NCBI RefSeq assembly: GCF_011764545.1
Contig: NZ_AP022870.1
Coordinates: 3,580,001 to 3,644,000, forward strand
DNA: 64,000 nucleotides
Source: Phytohabitans flavus
Lineage (GTDB): Bacteria; Actinomycetota; Actinomycetes; Mycobacteriales; Micromonosporaceae
Reading direction: 5' to 3'
Position numbers and translations under genes: made by a program. Under the pieces are notes generated by a model. That model saw only the letters and a program-made list of their open reading frames with translations. It made no database searches and was not told where the DNA came from. Below are positions 27,739 to 38,107 of the stretch, in pieces. How positions within the stretch are numbered: position 1 is the first letter of the stretch; the number at the start of each line of letters is the position of its first letter.

Positions 27739-28773
27739 ATGACCAGCGTCGAGACCTTCGTGGAGGCCCTCGCTGCGAGCGGCCTGCCGCCCCTGCACAG
27801 CCGGCGACACAGCAGTGACGACGACTTCCGCGCCGGCGTCGTGACCGCCGACCTGGGGCCCTTGCGGCTGGTCGAGCTGGTCACCCCGGAGGGCGAGTGC
27901 TTCCGGGACGCGCGCTCCGCCCGCGCCCCCGATGAAGAGCTGTGGCAGATCGACCTGGTGACGCGGGGACGGGTACGCGCCGAGCAGGCCGGCAGTACCG
28001 CCGAGCTCGGGCCCGCCGACCTGGTCCTGATCGACCCGGTGCGGCCGGTCCGGTTCGCCAGCACCGCGACCAGGAGCGTGACCATGCTGGTACCGCGGCG
28101 TTCGCTGCGGCTCGGACCGGACGACGCCGCCCGGCTGGCCGGGGTACGCATTCGTGGCGACCGCGGTCCCGCCGCCCTGGTGTCCTCGCTCGCCCGGGAT
28201 CTGGCGCGTTCGGTGAGCGGGTTTCGCGCCGACGAGGCGGCGCGGTCGGCGACCGCGGTGATCGAGCTGATCGCGGTGGCGCTGTCGGCCCAGTTGGGCG
28301 ATTCGCGTCCAGCTCCCGACGAGGCGCTACGCGCCCGGATCGCCGGTTTCATCGAGGCGAGGTTGGCCGACCGGGATCTGGCCCCGGCGAAGGTGGCCGC
28401 GGCGCACCACATGTCCGTACGCCGCCTGCACAAGCTTTTCGAGGACGAGCCGCTGACGGTGGCGGCCCTGATCCGCCAGCGCCGCCTGGAGCGGTGCCAC
28501 GCGGACCTGGCCCGGACCGACCGCACCGTCGCGGCCGTCGCCGCTGGCTGGGGGTTCGCCGATCCGGCGCACTTCAGTCGGCTGTTCAAGGCCACATACG
28601 GGTACAACCCGGCGGCGCTCACATCCAACAACCATGCGCGGGTGGTCAAGGCGCGCGCGGGCCAGCCCGGCGAGGATGGTGGCTCAAGCGCAGAAAGGCG
28701 ATCCCATGGAACAGTCGGTCGAGGCGATGAGCGCCATCCCGGCCCGGATGAACGAGGCATGGAACAGCGGTGA
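27739..28773 (+). CDS. AraC family transcriptional regulator
   Basis: 344 residues. N-terminal cupin-like sensor (ELWQIDLVTRGRVRAEQAG; LGPADLVLIDPVRPVRF) and C-terminal double HTH: DLAPAKVAAAHHMSVRRLHK, FEDEPLTVAALIRQRRLERC, then VAAGWGFADPAHFSRLFKAT with YGYNPAAL closing the domain. The last ~40 residues are a polar tail overlapping the next gene's start by 68 bp, so translation coupling is possible. Divergent from the DUF4157 gene. Inducer unknown. Confidence 0.9.
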   Translation: MTSVETFVEALAASGLPPLHSRRHSSDDDFRAGVVTADLGPLRLVELVTPEGECFRDARSARAPDEELWQIDLVTRGRVRAEQAGSTAELGPADLVLIDPVRPVRFASTATRSVTMLVPRRSLRLGPDDAARLAGVRIRGDRGPAALVSSLARDLARSVSGFRADEAARSATAVIELIAVALSAQLGDSRPAPDEALRARIAGFIEARLADRDLAPAKVAAAHHMSVRRLHKLFEDEPLTVAALIRQRRLERCHADLARTDRTVAAVAAGWGFADPAHFSRLFKATYGYNPAALTSNNHARVVKARAGQPGEDGGSSAERRSHGTVGRGDERHPGPDERGMEQR

Positions 28774-29143
28774 CGCCACCGCGTTCTTCGCCGATTTCGC
28801 GGACGACGCCGAGTTCGTGGACTTCGAGGGAACCATCCACAAAGGACGCGAGCAGATGGTCGCGTTCCATCAGCCAATCTTCGACACGGTGCTGAAGGGC
28901 TCCCGGCTGGTGCGGGGCGAGGTGCCGTTCGCCCGGCTCGTGCAGCCGGGTTGCGGCGTGGTGCACCACCGCGTCGGCCTGCTGATGCCGGGCGAGCAGG
29001 AGCCGCTGCCGAGCCGATACTCCATGCAGCTTTTCGCCACGGTGTGGCAGAACGACCGCTGGGAGGTAGCCGCGCTGCAGAACTCGCGCCTGATCTCACT
29101 GGAGGCCGCGATCGCCCTGGACTCCCTGGCCACCGCGAGCTAA
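28706..29143 (+). CDS. SnoaL-like / SgcJ-type small protein
   Basis: 145 residues, NTF2-like fold: SAIPARMNEAWNSGDATAFF, then ADDAEFVDFEGTIHKGREQM and the strand LFATVWQNDRWEVAALQNSR. Members are small enzymes or ligand-binding proteins, often annotated SgcJ/EcaC family. ATG at 28706 (AAAGG upstream) lies inside the end of the AraC gene; the pair probably forms an operon in which the regulator controls this gene. Substrate unknown. Confidence 0.8.
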   Translation: MEQSVEAMSAIPARMNEAWNSGDATAFFADFADDAEFVDFEGTIHKGREQMVAFHQPIFDTVLKGSRLVRGEVPFARLVQPGCGVVHHRVGLLMPGEQEPLPSRYSMQLFATVWQNDRWEVAALQNSRLISLEAAIALDSLATAS

Positions 29144-29175
29144 TTCGGTCGTGATCAACTTTGCTAGTGTGGAGC

Positions 29176-30023
29176 ATGGCCGATGTGTCTCGATCTTCGG
29201 TGCGGCGTCGGGAGCAGCTGCGTGACTTTCTGCGTACGCGGCGGGCACGTCTCACGCCCGCTGATGTAGGGATGGTGGCCGCTGGCCGGCGGCGGACGCC
29301 GGGGCTTCGGCGTGAAGAGGTCGCGGCGCTCGCCGGGGTCGGCGTCTCCTGGTACACCTGGCTCGAGCAGGGCCGGGACATCACCGTTTCCGCCGAGGTT
29401 CTGGACGCGGTCGCTCGTGCGTTGCGGCTTTCCGAAGCCGAGCGCGTGCACCTGTACGCGCTGGCCGGGCTCAATGCCCCACGCGTGCGGGGCACGCGCG
29501 ATGCCGCGGTGCCCCGGAGCTTCATGACCTGCTGGAGGGGTGGGCGCCGCGGCCGGCGATGCTCCTGGACAGGTACTGGAATCTGCTGGCTCTCAACGAC
29601 ACCGCGCGCGCGGTGTTCGGCCTCGACGAGCAGAGTCGCAACTGCCTTGTCGCGTTCTTCACCGACGAGCGGTACCGCCGGATGCACGTCCACTGGGCGG
29701 CCGTGGCGCCCTCGGTCGTCGCGGCGTTCCGTGCGGACGCGGCACAAGCGGTCGGCGATCCGGGATTCGACCGTGTGGTGGCCGAGCTACGCGCGGCCAG
29801 TGCGGAGTTCGGCACGCTGTGGGAGCGCCACGATGTGGCCGTACACGGCGCGGCGGTCAAGGCGGTACACCCTCCGGCGGTCGGCGATCTGATTTTCGAC
29901 AAGACCGCGCTGCTGGTCGCCGACCACCCTGACTGGCGCCTCGAGGTGTACAGCCCGCGCCCCGGCACCGCCACCGAGGATCGCCTCCGGCGGCTGTCTC
30001 AGACTCTCGCGGTGTCTGTCTGA
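29176..30023 (+). CDS. XRE-family regulator with MmyB-like ligand domain (one frameshift)
   Basis: About 282 residues after correction. HTH at residues 20-80: RREEVAALAGVGVSWYTWLE and SAEVLDAVARALRLSEAERV. Then an MmyB-type ligand-binding domain: LLDRYWNLLALNDTARAVFG, FFTDERYRRMHVHWAAVAPS, ending PRPGTATEDRLRRLSQ. Frame changes near 29516; one missing G (CCCCGGAG for CCCCGGGAG) restores PRELHDLLEGWAPRPAMLLD. ATG at 29176. Members usually repress an adjacent SDR or oxidoreductase gene, and an SDR follows 69 bp downstream. Confidence 0.85.
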
Positions 30024-30092
30024 GCCTGGTGGTGGCACACCCCTGATACGCGCGCACTGGTTGCCCCACCGGTGCGGCAGCACGCTGAACCC

Positions 30093-30863
30093 ATGACGCA
30101 CAGCGCTTCTCGTTTCCGCGACAAGGTCGCACTCATCACCGGCGGCACAAGCGGGATGGGTCTGGCTACGGCGCGCCGGCTGCTCGTCGAGGGCGCCGAC
30201 GTGGTGATCACCGGGCGCGACAGGTCTCGGCTTGACGCCGCGGTCGAGCAGCTGGCAGGCGGCGAGCGCGTGCTCGCGGTACCCGGCGATGCCGCCAACC
30301 TCGCTGACCTGGACGCGCTCACCGCGGCGATTCGCGGCCGGTACGGGCGGCTCGACGTGCTCTTCGCCAACGCCGGCGTCGCCTCCTTCGCGCCACTCGC
30401 CGACGTGACGGAAAGCGAATTCGACCGCATCGCCGGGACCAACTTCAAGGGTGTCTACTTCACCATCCAACGCACGCTGCCCTTGCTGTCCGACGGGGCG
30501 GCCATCGTCGTCAACGCGTCCTGGACGCTACATCGAGGCCTGCCCGGGAGTTCGGTCTACGCCGCCACGAAGGCCGCCGTCCACAACCTGGCCCACACGC
30601 TCGCGGCCGAGCTGGGACACCGAGCTATCCGGGTCAACTCCGTCAGCCCGGGATACATCACGACCCCGATGTTCCACGACGCCCTCTCCGACGAGGAGCA
30701 GGCCGCCGTGGTACCCAACGTCGTCGTGGGCCGGCTCGGCACCGCCGAGGACGTCGCTGCCGCCGTCGCGTTCCTCGCCTCCGCCGAATCCTCGTACATC
30801 ACGGGCCAAGACCTCGTCATCGACGGCGGCCTCGTCGCGGCCATCCCACCATCCGCCGGCTGA
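30093..30863 (+). CDS. Short-chain dehydrogenase/reductase
   Basis: 256-residue classical SDR: cofactor motif TGGTSGMGLATARRL, FANAGVASF, catalytic Ser in VVNASWTLHRG and YAATKAAVHNLAHTL, terminal SYITGQDLVIDGGL. ATG at 30093 preferred; GTG at 30072 is in frame. Follows the MmyB-like regulator in the same direction and is its likely target. NAD(P)-dependent oxidoreductase; substrate unknown. Confidence 0.9.
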   Translation: MTHSASRFRDKVALITGGTSGMGLATARRLLVEGADVVITGRDRSRLDAAVEQLAGGERVLAVPGDAANLADLDALTAAIRGRYGRLDVLFANAGVASFAPLADVTESEFDRIAGTNFKGVYFTIQRTLPLLSDGAAIVVNASWTLHRGLPGSSVYAATKAAVHNLAHTLAAELGHRAIRVNSVSPGYITTPMFHDALSDEEQAAVVPNVVVGRLGTAEDVAAAVAFLASAESSYITGQDLVIDGGLVAAIPPSAG

Positions 30864-30864
30864 C

Positions 30865-30896
30865 GCGCGGCCCCGACTGTCCGGTCGGGGCCGCGC
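30865..30896. terminator. Bidirectional terminator
   Basis: GCGCGGCCCCGAC (30865-30877), six-base loop, GTCGGGGCCGCGC (30884-30896): 13 perfect pairs between convergent SDR and MMPL genes. Confidence 0.9.
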
Positions 30897-30907
30897 CGGC
30901 ATCCGTC

Positions 30908-33107
30908 CTAAGAGGAGACGGTGGCTGGCGCGTGGTGCGCCCGGCCCTCCACGTGCAGCTGCGGCAGGTGCCGCTCCATGGGCCCGGGCAGCCACCAGTT
31001 GGCCCGGCCCAGCAGGTGCATCGCGGCGGGTACGAGCAGCATCCGCACCACGGTCACGTCGATGAGGATCGCCACCGCCATGCCGAAACCGAGCGCCTTG
31101 ACCGCGACATCCGAGACGGGCACAAAGGCGGCGAACACCGCGATCATGATGGCCGCCGCGGCGGTGATCACCCGTCCGGTGCTGGCGAGGCCCACGCTCA
31201 CCGCGCGCTCGTTGCTCAACGTACGCACCCAGGTCTCGCGCATCCGGCTGAGCAGGAACACCTGGTAGTCCATGGATAGTCCAAAGAGGACGGCGAACAT
31301 CAGTACCGGCACGAACCCGGCGAGCGGTGTCGCGGTGTCGATGCCGATCAGCTTACCGAGCCAGCCTCCCTCCAGCGTCAAGGCCACGACGCCGTACGCC
31401 GCGACGACCGACAGCAGGTTCAGTACCGCCGCGGTGAGCGGGATCAGGACGCTGCGGAAGGCGAGCATCAGCAGGAGCATCGAGAGCAGCACCACACCGC
31501 CGATGAGCAGCGGCAGCCGCGCGGCGAGGTCGGTGTTGCTGTCGATCGCGGTCGCGGTCATGCCACCCACATGTGCCTCGCTGCCCGTGCCGGCGGTCGC
31601 GGCCGGGATCACGCGGTCGCGGATGGTTCGCACGAGGTCCTGGGTGGCGGCCTCCTGCGGTCCCGTCAGCGGTATCACCGAGAGCACCGCTGTGTCTCCG
31701 GCGGGGTTGACCTGTACCGGCGACACCGCCGCGACGCCCGGCGTGCCGGCGAGATCGGCGCTCAGGCGTTCGGCGACGGCCGGGTCGGCGACCACCAACA
31801 GCGGACCGTTGGAGCCTGGCCCGAATGCCGCGGCGACCGCGTCGTACGAACGCCGGCTGGACGTGCCCTCAGCGTCGTTGCCGGCGTCCGGGAAGCCGAA
31901 GTTGACTCCCAAAAACGGTGTGGCCAGGGCGAGCAGTGCCGCCACCCCGGTCAGCACGGCCACCACGCGATGCCGGCGCACCAGCCGGCCCCACCATGCC
32001 CAGGCGCCCGCCGGTCGCGCCTGGGCCGCCGGCCGCGGCACCAGCGGCACGCGCAGCCGGTCGATCCACCTGCCCAGGTAGCCCAGTAGCGCGGGGAAGA
32101 GCGTGACGGACGCGGCCAGCACCACGAAGACGGCCACCATCGTGACGGCGGCGGCCCCCCGCATGAAGGCCAGCCCCATCGCGAACAGCCCCAGCATGCT
32201 CACCATCACGGTGCCGCCGGCGACCAGCACCGCGCGGCCCGCGGTGTCCATTGTGGCCACCGTGGCGGCCTCCGGGTCCAGGCCGGCCGCGCGCCACTCC
32301 CGAAACCGGGTCACCATCAGCAGGGCGTAGTCGATGCCGAGGGCGATCCCCAGCATCGAGCCCAGAATCGGCGCCCAGTTGGGTACGTCGAACAACGCCG
32401 TGACGAGTCCAGTGAGGACACCACTGACCGCCAGCCCGGCGACGGCCACGCCGATCGGCAGGCCCGCGGCGACCACCGTGCCGAACATGACCAGCAGGAT
32501 GACGGCCGCCACCAGCAGGCCGATACCCTCCGAGCCGACCTCGTTCGCCTCGGCTTCCTGGATCACCTGCCCGCCGAGCGCGACCTCCAGTCCCGGCCGG
32601 CTGGCGGCCTCGGCCGCGCCGAGGAGGCGTTCGGTGTCGGCGACCGGCATGTCCGCCGGTATCGCCACATCGAGGCTCAGCCTGGCCAGCAGCGTGTGGC
32701 CGTCCGGGGAGACGCCGCCGGGTGACGCGTACGGGTCGTCGGCGGCGGTCACGTGCGGCAGGCCAGCCAGCTCGTCGAGCAGGGTGGCCACCTCAGCGCG
32801 TACCACGGGGTCGGTCACCGCGGCGTCCGCGCGCACCACGACGTCGACGCTCTCGCCGGCCCGCACGGGAAACCGCTGTGCCAGCAGGTCCTGAGCCTGC
32901 TTGGAGTCGGAGCCGGGCGCCGAGTAGTCGGCCGTGAATTCGCCGCCGAACGCGGCCGACAGCCCGAACGCGATCGCGAGCGCCGCCAACCACGCCAGCA
33001 GCACCCGGCCCGCCGGCGGAAGGCCACTCCCCGAGGCGGCCAAGCACACCGGGCCGGGCACGGGCCGGCGCCAAGCGCTCGTCGGTGCTGGTCAGGGTAA
33101 CCGTCAT
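30908..33107 (-). CDS. MMPL/RND family transporter (two base losses near the N-terminus)
   Basis: About 733 residues, an RND-superfamily MMPL transporter for lipids or drugs. Two halves each with a large extracytoplasmic loop and about six helices: GEFTADYSAPGSDSKQAQDL after TM1, IGIALGIDYALLMVTRFREW-like segments (GIALGIDYALLMVTRF) and FGLSMDYQVFLLSRMRETWV in the second half. The start is ATG 33107 with GGGAGG six bases upstream (MTVTLTSTDERLAPARARPG). Between 33020 and 33045 two bases are missing; restoring them gives LGEWAFRRRARVLLAWLAAL, the normal N-terminal helix. Convergent with the SDR gene. Confidence 0.88.
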
Positions 33108-33480
33108 CGGATCCTCCCTCGATGGATGACAATCCGATGCTTCCGTCCGGACGCCGCCAGGTCGTCCGTTCACAGGCGGCGGCGCCTACGTCAGAACGCC
33201 CATGTCACCCCGCGCCGACTACGCCCCTGGACGTACGCGACTGCGCGGCACGCGGTCGTCAGCCCGCCGCCGCCCGCAGGTCGCACAGCAGCCGCGCGAC
33301 GGCGGCGAGGGCGGCCGCCCTGGCCTTGGGCTTGGCGCAGCCGGCCGCGACCCGCTCGGCGAGGGTGACGCCGATCGCACGGCCGCTGTAGCAGCTGTCG
33401 ACGATGACGGCCCGGTTTGTGGCGCGGCTGCCCAGGAAAGTGTCCCGGATGCCGAGAAACCCAAAACCGGGTAGGCCGGA
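33108..33480. other. Intergenic stretch without a supported gene
   Basis: About 370 bp between the MMPL gene and the EccC-type gene, both on the minus strand. It must hold the MMPL promoter. I see no conserved open frame, repeat or clear hairpin. Confidence 0.6.
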
Positions 33481-36400
33481 TCAGTCAGGCAGGGCGACCT
33501 GGACGGGCATGGGGACGCTGAGCCGGACCAGGGTGGCGCGGCCGATCGGGCCGCCGGTGCCGGCGTTGCGAGGTAGGCGGACGCCGAGGATGTCGCCGTC
33601 GTCCGCCGACTGCACCGCGAGCAGCAGACCCGACCGGGACCGCAGCGCGTCGGCCGCGAACCCTCGGTAGGCGTTCTTCAGGTCGTCGGTGAGGCCCGCG
33701 ACGATCATCCCGTGCTCGCCGTCGCGCGCCTCGCGCAGCACGTCGGCGAGCTCGTCGTCCAGCGGCGTGTCGCGTAGCAGCTCGGCGTCGTCCACGACTA
33801 CCACGTACGACCGCTGCCCGCCGATCGCGGCACGGAGCGCGTCCCGGTCGGCGTCGGCCTCCAGCACGCCGAGCACGCCGGGGGCGCCGGCGAGGTCGCG
33901 CAGCGGCGACCGGCGCGGGGTCACGACCACCACCGGCACCTGCCGCGCGCGCAGCGAGTCCACCATGGTCAGCACCGCGGTCGACCTTCCAGACCGGGGC
34001 GGGCCGGCGACCACGGCCGCCGGTCCCTCGGCGAGCAGGTCCAACCCGACCGGTCCCAGCTCGTCACCGCCGACCCCGACCAGCGCCCACAGGGGCGACG
34101 GGGGCGCGAAGCCCGGGTCCGCGGCGTGTGCCTGGCCCGTGGTGACCCGGACCGGCAGCGGGTCGACGTGCAGCGGGCGCAGGGGGCGGGGCAGCGTCCC
34201 GTGTCGCTCCGTCGCCTCACGCGCCAGCCGGTGCAAGGCGGCGACCTGGGCGGCACCGGAGGCTGGCGGGAGCTGGCCGTCCGGCACCCCAGCGAGCGCG
34301 GTCAGCTCAGCACCGGCGGGGTCGGGATCGAGCAGCGCGATCTGGCTCTCCCTGAGGGCGCCAGCCACGCCGGCCAGCTCCACCGCCCGGCCCGGCGGCA
34401 TGTGCGCGGGCACATGCCGTTCGTTGATGCCCGCATAGCCGTAGTCCGACGGCTCGGCCATCTGCAACACCAGGCGCTGCTCGAAGATGGTGGAGATCTG
34501 CCCGACGAGCGCGCTGCGGTCGCCGGTCACCACCGCCCGCAGGCCGACCGCGGGCCCCTCGCGCAGCAACTGGATCGCGCTCTCCACCAACCTCCCGTAG
34601 TCGTAGCTCTCGTACGCGCCGAGGAAACCCTCCCACCGGTCCAGCAACAGCAGCATCCACGGCAGGCGCTGCTCAGGCGGTACCGCCGCGCGCTGCTCCG
34701 CCAGGCCGGAGAAGCCGGCGGCGGCGAGCGCCTGCTGCCGGCGGGCGACCTCCGCGTGCAGCCGGCCGAGTAGCCGCTCCATCCGCTCGACCTGGTCCCG
34801 CCCGACCACCGCACCGCAGTGCGGCAGCGCCACCAGCGGGAGCAGGGCGTTCGCGCCGCAGTCGATGCCGTACAGGTGGACGTCGATGGGCGCGGCGTGC
34901 GCGGCGACGGATCCGGCGATCGTCCGCAGCACAGTGGACCGCCCGGTCTGCGGCGAACCGGCCACCACCAGATGCCCGCCGCGCACCAGGTCCAGCGCGA
35001 GTACGGTACGCGCCTGGGCGGCCGGAAGATCGGTTAGGCCGAACGGTATCGGGGCGACCTCTCCCTCGTACCGTTGCTCTGGTCTCAACTCCTCAAGGGT
35101 GACCGTATCGGGCAGCGGTGGGAGCCACGGGCTCGCCTGCGGCGGGATACCCGCCGACCGGGCTGCCTCGCCGATCGCCTCCACCAGGACGGCGAGGTCG
35201 GTGACGAGGCTCTGCTCGTCGTCGGCCGATGCGGGTGCGGGCGTAAGCCCGGAGCCGAGCCGCTGCCACGGCACCACCGCGACGCGTACCGGTGGCGGCG
35301 CGCCGGTCCGCGACCGCGGCCGGTACCCGCCGATCCGGGCCGACTGGACGACCTGGAGCGGCTTGGTGCCAGAACGCAGGTAAAGGCGGCCAGGCGTGGC
35401 CCGCGAGATGCGCGCGGCGTCCGGCACGTCGATGACGTCCGACGAGTCCGCCGCGTCGGTGACCCGCAGGGCGATCCGCAGGTTGGTGTTGGCCCGGATG
35501 TCCGCGGTCACCACGCCGGCTGGCCGCTGGGTGGCGAGCAGCAGGTGTACGCCGAGCGAGCGGCCGCGCCGGGCGATGTCGACCAGGCCGGCCACGAAGT
35601 CGGGCAGCTCGGCCACGAGCGAGGCGAACTCGTCGATGACGATCACCAGGCGGGGCATGGGCTCCAGCGCGCGGCCAGAGTCGCGCAGCGCGAGGTAGCC
35701 CTCGATGCCGTTGGTGTCGGCCTCGAACACGAGCCGCTCCCGGCGGCGCAGCTCGGCGGCGAGCGACTCCAGCGCCCGCGCGGTCAGGTGCCCGTCGAGG
35801 TCGGTCACCATGCCGACCGTGTGCGGCAGCTTCGCGCAGTCTTTGAACGCCGAGCCGCCCTTGTAGTCGACGAGTACGAACGTCATCTCGTCCGGCCGAT
35901 TCGCCACGGCGAGCGCGGCGATGAGCGTCTGCAACAGCTCGGACTTGCCTGAACCGGTGGTCCCCGCGACCAGCCCGTGCGGGCCGTCGCCGTGGCGGCT
36001 GTCGCCGGAGATGTCGAGCGGGAACAACCCGTCCAGCCCGATGCCGACGACCGCGCGGGTGGACCGGCCGCCGGCCGACCAGCGGGCGGCCACCGCCGCC
36101 GCGTCCGGCGGCTCGAGGCCGAGCACGTCGAGCAGGCGCACGCTGTCCGGAAGGCGGGCCTCCTCGTCCTGGTCGCTGATGTCGCGTACCGGCGCCAGTG
36201 CCCGCGCGACGCGTTCGCCCCAGCCGGATGGGACGAGGTCGGGTCGGACCTGCTCCATCGGGTCGACCCGCGCCTGCTCGACCCGCAGCGCCGCGCCCTC
36301 CTCGACGGCCACCGCCTGGCACTCCGCCGGCAGCCGCCGCTCGTCCTCCTCCAGGCAGACCGCGTAGATGCCGACCGCCGGACCCTCGGCGAGGATCTGC

Positions 36401-37938
36401 ACCATGCCTGGTAGCCCGCGCAGCCGGCGGGCGCCGTCGAGGACCACCACCAGGTCCGCCTGGCCGGGCGGGGCGCCGGCCGGTGAGCCGGATGCGCGGG
36501 CAGCCCGCTGACGCGCGGCCAGCACCGTGGTCAGCTCGGTGACCCGCCGGTACGTGGACTCGTCGTCGGTGCCGATCAGCACCGCCTCCTGGTCGCCGCC
36601 GGTCGCGCGGGCGTGCGGCAACCACCGCACCCACTCCCAGCTCGGCTGGCCGGCCGGGTCCGTGAGCAGCCAGATCTGCATGTCTCGCGGACTGTGCAGC
36701 GCCGCCAGCTGGCCGACGATCCAGCGGCCCGCCGACCGCGGCAGGTCACCGGCGCCAGCGACGCCCAGTACGCCGACGTCCCGCAGCGGTACGACCACTG
36801 GCGAGTCGCCCAGCCTCCGGACCGTCTCACGCTGGTGCTCGACGGCCTCCGGATCCTCCAGCCGTACGCCGGAGTCCACCTCGCCGGTGCCCAGCCGCAC
36901 GGTCAGGAAATCCGGGTCGAACCGGCGCCGTTCCCACAACGCGGCTCGCGGGCCGACGGCGGTGAGCAGCACCTGCGCGGGATCCGGGTGATCGCGGCGG
37001 CGCAGCGCCCGCTCCGCGGCCAGGGCCTGCCGGGCATCGGACTCGATCCGCTCGCGCAGCGCCTCGTACTCCCGGACCTGCCGGCCGAACGACTTCCGGC
37101 CCTGGCGGCGCTCGATGGCGTAGTGCACCAGCATGGCGATCGGACTGAGGATCCCGATCAACAGGTACGCCCACGTCCGGAGCACCGCGGCGGTGCCCAC
37201 GGCCAGCACCAGCGGAGACAACGCCATCACGATCGGCATCGCGCCGGACTCGTTCTGCTTCGGCCGTAGCGGCAGCCGGAACCGGGTCTGCGGCCGGCGC
37301 GGCCGGACCCGGGGCGGCCTGTTGTAGTCCAGGCCCACGCCGTCCGCCGAGACGTGCAGCACCGCGTCGGGGCGGGTGGGGACGGCTACCTCGAACAGGC
37401 TGGCTCCCACGGCGAGCTGAGCACCGAACGGCCACGGCGTCTGGTCAGTGACGCTCTGGCCGTCCAGCCGCGCCGCACCGTCGGCGGCGATCGTCACCGT
37501 GCACTGACCGGCCGGGTCGACGGCGAGTGTGAAGGCCGCGCCAGCCAGGTACGGGTCGGTCACCCGGATGCCCGCCGCCGGCCCCGCCCCGACCACGACG
37601 TCACCCGGCCCGAGCCGGTACACGGTTCCGGACTGTGGACCGCCGGTCACCCGCAACTCGACCGTGCCCGCCGGCTCCGGCGGCGGGCACCCCGCCGGGT
37701 CGTCCAGGCTCACCACCGTGCCCTCGCGCAGCGGCGCCGCGGCTACCGGAAGCCGCGGATCGACCGGGCGCCCATCGACGTACATGACCGGTGGAACCCC
37801 GTCGGGTCCGCTCCCGCCGCGCACAAGCCGGCCGAGCTCCCGCGCCACACTGTCCACAGTGGCCTCGGCCGCCGCTTCGACGAGCACGTCGGCCCGCCGC
37901 GCGTACGACAGGTCGACAACCGTCATTGTGAGCTGCAT
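33481..37938 (-). CDS. eccC: EccC/EssC-type FtsK/SpoIIIE ATPase of type VII secretion
   Basis: 1485-residue membrane ATPase. N-terminal ubiquitin-like/FHA-like part (MQLTMTVVDLSYARRADVLV; GDVVVGAGPAAGIRVTDPYL), two transmembrane helices (about residues 240-285: MALSPLVLAVGTAAVL, YLLIGILSPIAMLVHYAI), then three FtsK-type ATPase domains. Only the first has a standard Walker A (GTTGSGKSELL) and Walker B (LVIVIDEFASL); the second and third read SPQTGRST and PPRSGRST, with Arg for Lys, as is common for degenerate EccC domains. ATG at 37938 with GGGGGA upstream. No WXG100, EccB, EccD or EccE gene is nearby, so it is an orphan here. It would energise export of small helical proteins. Confidence 0.88.
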   Translation of the reverse strand: MQLTMTVVDLSYARRADVLVEAAAEATVDSVARELGRLVRGGSGPDGVPPVMYVDGRPVDPRLPVAAAPLREGTVVSLDDPAGCPPPEPAGTVELRVTGGPQSGTVYRLGPGDVVVGAGPAAGIRVTDPYLAGAAFTLAVDPAGQCTVTIAADGAARLDGQSVTDQTPWPFGAQLAVGASLFEVAVPTRPDAVLHVSADGVGLDYNRPPRVRPRRPQTRFRLPLRPKQNESGAMPIVMALSPLVLAVGTAAVLRTWAYLLIGILSPIAMLVHYAIERRQGRKSFGRQVREYEALRERIESDARQALAAERALRRRDHPDPAQVLLTAVGPRAALWERRRFDPDFLTVRLGTGEVDSGVRLEDPEAVEHQRETVRRLGDSPVVVPLRDVGVLGVAGAGDLPRSAGRWIVGQLAALHSPRDMQIWLLTDPAGQPSWEWVRWLPHARATGGDQEAVLIGTDDESTYRRVTELTTVLAARQRAARASGSPAGAPPGQADLVVVLDGARRLRGLPGMVQILAEGPAVGIYAVCLEEDERRLPAECQAVAVEEGAALRVEQARVDPMEQVRPDLVPSGWGERVARALAPVRDISDQDEEARLPDSVRLLDVLGLEPPDAAAVAARWSAGGRSTRAVVGIGLDGLFPLDISGDSRHGDGPHGLVAGTTGSGKSELLQTLIAALAVANRPDEMTFVLVDYKGGSAFKDCAKLPHTVGMVTDLDGHLTARALESLAAELRRRERLVFEADTNGIEGYLALRDSGRALEPMPRLVIVIDEFASLVAELPDFVAGLVDIARRGRSLGVHLLLATQRPAGVVTADIRANTNLRIALRVTDAADSSDVIDVPDAARISRATPGRLYLRSGTKPLQVVQSARIGGYRPRSRTGAPPPVRVAVVPWQRLGSGLTPAPASADDEQSLVTDLAVLVEAIGEAARSAGIPPQASPWLPPLPDTVTLEELRPEQRYEGEVAPIPFGLTDLPAAQARTVLALDLVRGGHLVVAGSPQTGRSTVLRTIAGSVAAHAAPIDVHLYGIDCGANALLPLVALPHCGAVVGRDQVERMERLLGRLHAEVARRQQALAAAGFSGLAEQRAAVPPEQRLPWMLLLLDRWEGFLGAYESYDYGRLVESAIQLLREGPAVGLRAVVTGDRSALVGQISTIFEQRLVLQMAEPSDYGYAGINERHVPAHMPPGRAVELAGVAGALRESQIALLDPDPAGAELTALAGVPDGQLPPASGAAQVAALHRLAREATERHGTLPRPLRPLHVDPLPVRVTTGQAHAADPGFAPPSPLWALVGVGGDELGPVGLDLLAEGPAAVVAGPPRSGRSTAVLTMVDSLRARQVPVVVVTPRRSPLRDLAGAPGVLGVLEADADRDALRAAIGGQRSYVVVVDDAELLRDTPLDDELADVLREARDGEHGMIVAGLTDDLKNAYRGFAADALRSRSGLLLAVQSADDGDILGVRLPRNAGTGGPIGRATLVRLSVPMPVQVALPD

Positions 37939-38107
37939 CGTTCCCCCGGACGTCGCCAACTTGCCGTAACCCTAGTCCGGTCGGGTCCGGGCTCGGCACA
38001 GACGTCTATGGGTTCGGTCGGGCAACCGGTTTCGTTCATGTGCGCGCTGGTTGCGGATTTGGCAGACTGCGGCGTCGCCGTTCCCGTCGAACGATGAGGT
38101 GCGATCC

